From: Streptomyces sp. NBC_01335
GTDB lineage: Bacteria > Actinomycetota > Actinomycetes > Streptomycetales > Streptomycetaceae
Reading direction: 5' to 3'
NCBI RefSeq assembly: GCF_035953295.1
Contig: NZ_CP108370.1
Coordinates: 558,001-622,000 of the forward strand
Length of the DNA stretch: 64,000 bases
The notes under the pieces are model-generated. The model saw only the letters and a program-made list of their open reading frames with translations. It was not told the DNA's origin and did no database searches. Below, piece by piece: positions 60,211 to 64,000 of this stretch; the first letter of the stretch is position 1; each line of letters starts with the position of its first letter. A program made the translations under genes and the position numbers.

Positions 60211-61947
60211 TCAGGTCCGGTGGAGCAGGGCCGTCAGGACCCCGTACAGCGCCGTCTCGGGGTCGGGCGCGCCGCCCTGAGTGCGCCAGGCGACGAATCC
60301 GTCGGGGCGTACCAGCACGGCGCCCTCGGCGGACGTGCCGTGGACGGCTGCCCAGTCGGCACCGTCCTCGGACCGCAGATCCGCCTCGGTGCCGGACCCG
60401 ATGGTGAAGGCGTCCAGCCGGATGCCCAGTCGCTTCGCCACGTGGCGGGCCGCGCCGCGCCACTCCGGGCTGTTCTCGTCGCAGAGCAGGACGAACGCCT
60501 GCTCGTAAAGGTCCAGCGTCGACACTCGCTCGCCGTCGCGGCCGAGCCACAGGTGCGGGGCGCGAGTGCCGGGCTCGCCCGTCAGGCCGACGCCCTCGGG
60601 CACGACCGGGAGGTCCGGGTCGACGCCCAGGACCGCTCCGCGCACGTAGCGGTAGCCGAGGGCGACGGAGAGCATCCCGCCCTGGCGGCCGCCACCAGGA
60701 CCGCCCGGACCGCCCTGCCCACCGGGACCGCCCTGTCCTCCAGGTCCACCAGGTCCACCAGGTCCACCCTGTCCTCCGGGTCCGCCGGGACCGCCCTGGC
60801 CTCCGGGCGGCCCGGCGTACCCCGGGTGGCTGTGCTCGCCCGAGCGGGCCGAGGCGCGCGCGCTCGTGGCCCTGGCCACCGGGAGCCGTTCCGCCTCGTA
60901 CGTGTCCAGGAGCTCCGGGCCCGCGGCCCCGCCGAGCACGGCTGCGAGCTTCCACGCCAGGTTGTGGGCGTCCTGGATGCCGGTGTTCGAGCCGAACGCC
61001 CCGGTGGGGGACATCTCGTGGGCCGAGTCTCCGGCCAGGAAGACCCTGCCGGAGGCGTACCGTTCGGCGACCCGCTCGGCCGCGTGCCAGGGGGCCTTGC
61101 CGGTGATCTCGACGTCGAGTTCCGGGTCCCCGACCGCCCGGCGGATGTGCTCGGCGCACCGCTCGTCGGTGAAGTCCTCCAGGGTCTCGCCCCGGTCGGG
61201 CTGCCACGGCGCGTGGAAGACCCACCGTTCCTCGTTGTCGACCGGCAGCAACGCGCCGTCCGCCGCCGGGTTGGTGAGGTAGCAGACGATGAAGCGCCGG
61301 TCCCCCACCACGGAGGCGAGGCGACGGGAGCGGAAGGTGATGCTGACGTTGTGGAAGAGGTCTCCGGGGCCCGTCCGGCCGATGCCCAGCTGCTCGCGGA
61401 TCGGGCTGCGGGGGCCGTCGGCGGCGACCAGGTAGTCGGCGCGCACCGTGGCGTGCTCCCCGGTCTCCCGGTCCTTCACGACGGCGGTGACCCCGTCGGG
61501 GTCCTGCTCGAAGGTGAGCAGTTCGGTGGAGAAGCGCAGTTCGCTGCCCTGGTCGCGGGCGTGGTCGACGAGGACGGGTTCCAGGTCGTTCTGGCTGCAC
61601 AGGCACCAGCCGCTCGGGCTGAACCGGGCGAGGCCGTTGCCCGGGTCGATCTCCTTGAAGAGCCATTCCTGGTCGTCGCCGGTGAGTGAACCCGCCTGCA
61701 GGATGCCGTGGTTGTCGGCGAGGACCGATGCCGCGTCGCGGATCAGCCGCTCGGCGCCGGCGGCGCGGAACACCTCCATCGTGCGGACGTTGTTGCCCCG
61801 GCCCCGGGGGTGGGTCGAGGTGCTGCGGTGTTTCTCCACCAAGAGGTGGTCGACGCCGAGCCGGCTCAGGAAGAGAGAGGTGGACAACCCCACCAGGGAG
61901 CCGCCCACGATGAGGACCGGCACGCGGTGGTCGACGCTTTCGTTCAT
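60211..61947 (-). CDS. FAD-dependent polyketide hydroxylase (whiE ORFVIII-type)
   Basis: A 578-aa class A aromatic hydroxylase from ATG 61947. FAD motifs VPVLIVGGSLVGLSTSLFLS, YLVAADGPRSPIR and RVFLAGDSAHEMSPTGAFGS; C-terminal thioredoxin-like region (APHLWLGRDGERVSTLDLYE, DGFVAWRTQGG). Divergent from the whiE ORFI-type gene, the place of the spore-pigment hydroxylase WhiE ORFVIII in S. coelicolor, where it modifies the cyclised polyketide late in sporulation. Unusual: residues about 377-423 are a collagen-like insert of Gly-Gly-Pro and Gly-Gly-Gln repeats between the FAD and C-terminal domains, encoded by slippage-prone 9-bp units. Confidence 0.88.
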   Translation of the reverse strand: MNESVDHRVPVLIVGGSLVGLSTSLFLSRLGVDHLLVEKHRSTSTHPRGRGNNVRTMEVFRAAGAERLIRDAASVLADNHGILQAGSLTGDDQEWLFKEIDPGNGLARFSPSGWCLCSQNDLEPVLVDHARDQGSELRFSTELLTFEQDPDGVTAVVKDRETGEHATVRADYLVAADGPRSPIREQLGIGRTGPGDLFHNVSITFRSRRLASVVGDRRFIVCYLTNPAADGALLPVDNEERWVFHAPWQPDRGETLEDFTDERCAEHIRRAVGDPELDVEITGKAPWHAAERVAERYASGRVFLAGDSAHEMSPTGAFGSNTGIQDAHNLAWKLAAVLGGAAGPELLDTYEAERLPVARATSARASARSGEHSHPGYAGPPGGQGGPGGPGGQGGPGGPGGPGGQGGPGGQGGPGGPGGGRQGGMLSVALGYRYVRGAVLGVDPDLPVVPEGVGLTGEPGTRAPHLWLGRDGERVSTLDLYEQAFVLLCDENSPEWRGAARHVAKRLGIRLDAFTIGSGTEADLRSEDGADWAAVHGTSAEGAVLVRPDGFVAWRTQGGAPDPETALYGVLTALLHRT

Positions 61948-62203
61948 TCGATTGCTCCAGCTCGGACGCAGGGGGACGCACTGTCCATGCCCTGGTCGGA
62001 GGGGTTGGGCGGGGCTTGTGCCGACGCCTCACCTGAACGGTTCATAAATCTGGCGCCGCCCGTACCAGCGTTCCACGATCGGTCGCGGGGAGCGGTGCGC
62101 GCGCCGCACGGGGCGGGACGCCACCCGCCGGCAGGCAGGGACCTGCGCGACTTCACCGAAACCGGCCCATGACGGGCGGGAACGGGACAGGAGAACAGAA
62201 GCG
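61948..62203. promoter_or_regulatory. Divergent promoter region of the spore-pigment cluster
   Basis: 256 bp between the divergent hydroxylase and ORFI-type genes. In S. coelicolor this interval carries developmentally timed promoters in both directions. I see the ribosome site GGAG before ATG 62204 but cannot assign -10/-35 elements. Confidence 0.5.
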
Positions 62204-63322
62204 ATGACAATCCTCTCGGAACGGGTATCCCAGTCCGCCTTCGACGGTTCGAGGCTCCGGGTCATACTGCTCCTTGACCTGCACGACGGCGCCCAGAACC
62301 AGTTCCTGGAGGCGTACGAGCACATGCGCAACCAGGTCGCCTCGATCCCGGGACACATCAGCGACCAGCTGTGCCAGTCCATCGAGAACCCCTCCCAGTG
62401 GCTCATCACCAGTGAGTGGGAGAGTGCGCCCCCCTTCCTCGCCTGGGTGAACAGCGAGGAGCACGTGGCGACGGTGCAGCCGCTGCACAGCTGCGTGCGC
62501 GACACCCGTTCGCTGCGCTTCAGCGTGCTGCGGGAGACCGGGGCGGCGTTCGAGTCCACCCCGGAGCCCCTGCGGGGCCGGCTCCAGTCCGCGCCGCGCC
62601 TGGGCGACGGCGTCGTACGCCACGCGCTCACCTTCACGGTGAAGCCGGGCACCGAGGAGATGGTCGCGAAGATCCTCGCCGACTACGACTCCCCGCAGGC
62701 CCGCGTCAACGAGAACACCCGGCTGCGCCGTACCTCGCTCTTCATGCACGGGAACCGCGTCGTGCGGGCCGTCGAGATCGAGGGCGACCTGATGGCGGCC
62801 CTGCGTCACGTCTCCCGCCAGCCCGAGGTCAGGGCCGTCGAGGAGGCCATCAACCCGTACCTGGAGCAGGACCGGGACCTGAGCGACCCCGACTCCGCCC
62901 GGATGTTCTTCACCCGGGCGGCGCTGCCGACCGTCCACCACGTGACGGCGGGCCGCCACAGTGCCGCGGACGTCCAGCGGCACGCGCTGTTCTACCAGGC
63001 CAAGGAGGGCTGCGGGATGGCGCTGGCCCGGCTGCTCGCCGGCCAGGACGAGGAGAACGCGGACGACGTCGCGAGCCCCATCGAGAGCAGCACGATCTTC
63101 CAGCGCGACGACGTCGTGGTGCGGCTCCTCGAAGTGAGCGGCCCGCTCGACGCACAGCCCACGCAGGCGCTGGGCATCGGCGGCGACCGCAAGGCGGCCG
63201 TGCTCGAACGGCTGCTCGACGGCGGTGTGCAGGGCATGCCGACCAACGACCTGGAGGCCGTGCGCTTCCTCGCCCGGGCCGAGATGAGCCTGATCACCGA
63301 CCGCCGGTCCGCCGAGTCCTGA
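62204..63322 (+). CDS. Spore-pigment cluster protein, whiE ORFI type (SchA/CurD-like)
   Basis: A 372-aa protein from ATG 62204. It is the SchA/CurD-like family found first in spore-pigment type II polyketide clusters: two related alpha-beta halves of antibiotic-monooxygenase-like fold (VILLLDLHDGAQNQFLEAYE, MRNQVASIPGHISDQLCQSI and later VRHALTFTVKPGTEEMVAKI, DYDSPQARVNENTRLRRTSL), and a C-terminal region (RHALFYQAKEGCGMALARLL). The biochemical role is not established; it may aid folding or oxidation of the polyketide. It heads the rightward operon continuing with the cupin and ketosynthase genes. Confidence 0.88.
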   Translation: MTILSERVSQSAFDGSRLRVILLLDLHDGAQNQFLEAYEHMRNQVASIPGHISDQLCQSIENPSQWLITSEWESAPPFLAWVNSEEHVATVQPLHSCVRDTRSLRFSVLRETGAAFESTPEPLRGRLQSAPRLGDGVVRHALTFTVKPGTEEMVAKILADYDSPQARVNENTRLRRTSLFMHGNRVVRAVEIEGDLMAALRHVSRQPEVRAVEEAINPYLEQDRDLSDPDSARMFFTRAALPTVHHVTAGRHSAADVQRHALFYQAKEGCGMALARLLAGQDEENADDVASPIESSTIFQRDDVVVRLLEVSGPLDAQPTQALGIGGDRKAAVLERLLDGGVQGMPTNDLEAVRFLARAEMSLITDRRSAES

Positions 63323-63394
63323 CGCGTCACCGGCAACGGGGGCCGGCCCCGGCCTGCCGTCACAACCTCCCAACGTGCCTGGAGAAAAGCAGCC

Positions 63395-63847
63395 ATGACC
63401 ATCCACCGGCATCGCATCGTGGATCTCAGCGAGACCCAGCCCAACCGCCGGCGCGGCGGCGACCTGCGCGCCCTGCTCACCCCGACCGCGGTCGGCGCCA
63501 CCAGCGGCTTCATGGGGCTGGCCCTCGTCGACCCCGGTGACCGGATCGGCGAGCACTACCACCCGTACTCCGAGGAGTTCGTGTACGTCGTGGCGGGACA
63601 CCTCGAAGTGGACCTGGACGGCGAGACCTACCCCATGCGGCCCGACCAGGGTCTGCTGATCCCGCCGCACGTCCGCCACCGCTTCCGCAACGTGGGGGAC
63701 GTGGAGGCGCGCATGGTCTTCCACCTGGGACCGCTGGCTCCGCGTCCGGAACTCGGCCACGTGGACACGGAGGTCACCGAGGCGACCGCCGCCCCGGAGA
63801 CGGCCGAGCGCGGAGCGCCGCCAGAACGAACGGGGGCGGCCTCATGA
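63395..63847 (+). CDS. Spore-pigment cupin protein, whiE ORFII type
   Basis: A 150-aa single-domain cupin from ATG 63395 after GGAGAAA. Cupin motifs: [20 protein letters not shown] (motif 1 with two His and Glu) and [20 protein letters not shown] (motif 2 His), a probable metal-binding barrel. It corresponds to whiE ORFII / CurC-type proteins of spore-pigment clusters, thought to help cyclise or stabilise the polyketide. The stop overlaps the ketosynthase start (ATGA). Confidence 0.88.
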   Translation: MTIHRHRIVDLSETQPNRRRGGDLRALLTPTAVGATSGFMGLALVDPGDRIGEHYHPYSEEFVYVVAGHLEVDLDGETYPMRPDQGLLIPPHVRHRFRNVGDVEARMVFHLGPLAPRPELGHVDTEVTEATAAPETAERGAPPERTGAAS

Positions 63848-64000
63848 CCCGCCGCGTGGCCGTCACCGGGGTCGGCGTCGTCGCACCCGGTGGCATCGGC
63901 GCCCCGGCGTTCTGGGACCTGCTCGCCAACGGGCGTACGGCGACGCGCGGCATCACCCTGTTCGACCCGTCGCAGTTCCGCTCGCGGATCGCCGCCGAGT
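63844..64000 (+). CDS. Type II polyketide ketosynthase alpha, whiE ORFIII type (5' part)
   Basis: The first 52 codons of a beta-ketoacyl synthase starting at ATG 63844, which overlaps the cupin stop. [20 protein letters not shown] is the conserved N-terminus, then [20 protein letters not shown] and [10 protein letters not shown], typical of KS-alpha proteins. The gene runs off the window edge. With its chain-length partner it would build the spore-pigment polyketide chain from malonyl-ACP. Confidence 0.93.
   Translation, partial: MTRRVAVTGVGVVAPGGIGAPAFWDLLANGRTATRGITLFDPSQFRSRIAAE

Overview
High-GC actinobacterial chromosome, almost certainly Streptomyces. The evidence is strong third-position G/C, GTG and ATGA-coupled starts, GGAGG-type ribosome sites, long GC stem-loops, LAL-type LuxR and HxlR regulators, a class F sortase, and the start of a whiE-type spore-pigment polyketide cluster at the right edge.

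Region 1 (1-30 kb) is ordinary chromosome. It holds the 3' part of a large LuxR regulator, a convergent six-gene peptide-ABC operon with a DUF1684 gene, and a polymorphic-exoprotein locus: a LamG protein, a 2,153-aa RHS/YD-repeat protein and a small possible lipoprotein that could be its immunity partner. These are followed by two tandem DUF4139 (MuiA-like) genes, a secreted GH92 alpha-mannosidase, a divergent HxlR/MFS pair around a clear operator, and a metallo-beta-lactamase-fold hydrolase divergent from a CGNR-type regulator.

Region 2 (30.3-53.5 kb) is one 23,140-bp Tn3-family transposon with 38-bp inverted ends (32/38 identical) and a 5-bp TGTCC target duplication. It splits a 183-codon gene, whose frame is restored exactly when the element and one target copy are removed. 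The transposon is a nest. Its own transposase survives as three fragments. A two-tyrosine-recombinase element (copy 1, 33998-43714) sits between two of them, and a relative (copy 2, 37575-42797, inverted) sits inside the second recombinase gene of copy 1; excising copy 2 restores an 813-aa reading frame. A third remnant of a similar recombinase system lies to the left. Other cargo includes a TetR/4-hydroxybenzoate-hydroxylase-like pair, a TnpI-like recombinase with a candidate recombination site, a translationally coupled integrase/HTH/zinc-ribbon trio, and two HEAT/LRV-type repeat proteins, one broken by an IS256-family element.

Region 3 (53.5-64 kb) returns to core Streptomyces functions. 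It contains a conserved hypothetical gene and a convergent arabinan-degradation pair (GH54-CBM42 arabinofuranosidase and a GH43 enzyme), each with a palindromic candidate operator upstream. A secreted membrane-anchored protein with a class F sortase follows. Last come a divergent FAD hydroxylase (whiE ORFVIII type) and the genes for whiE ORFI, ORFII and the start of the ketosynthase ORFIII.
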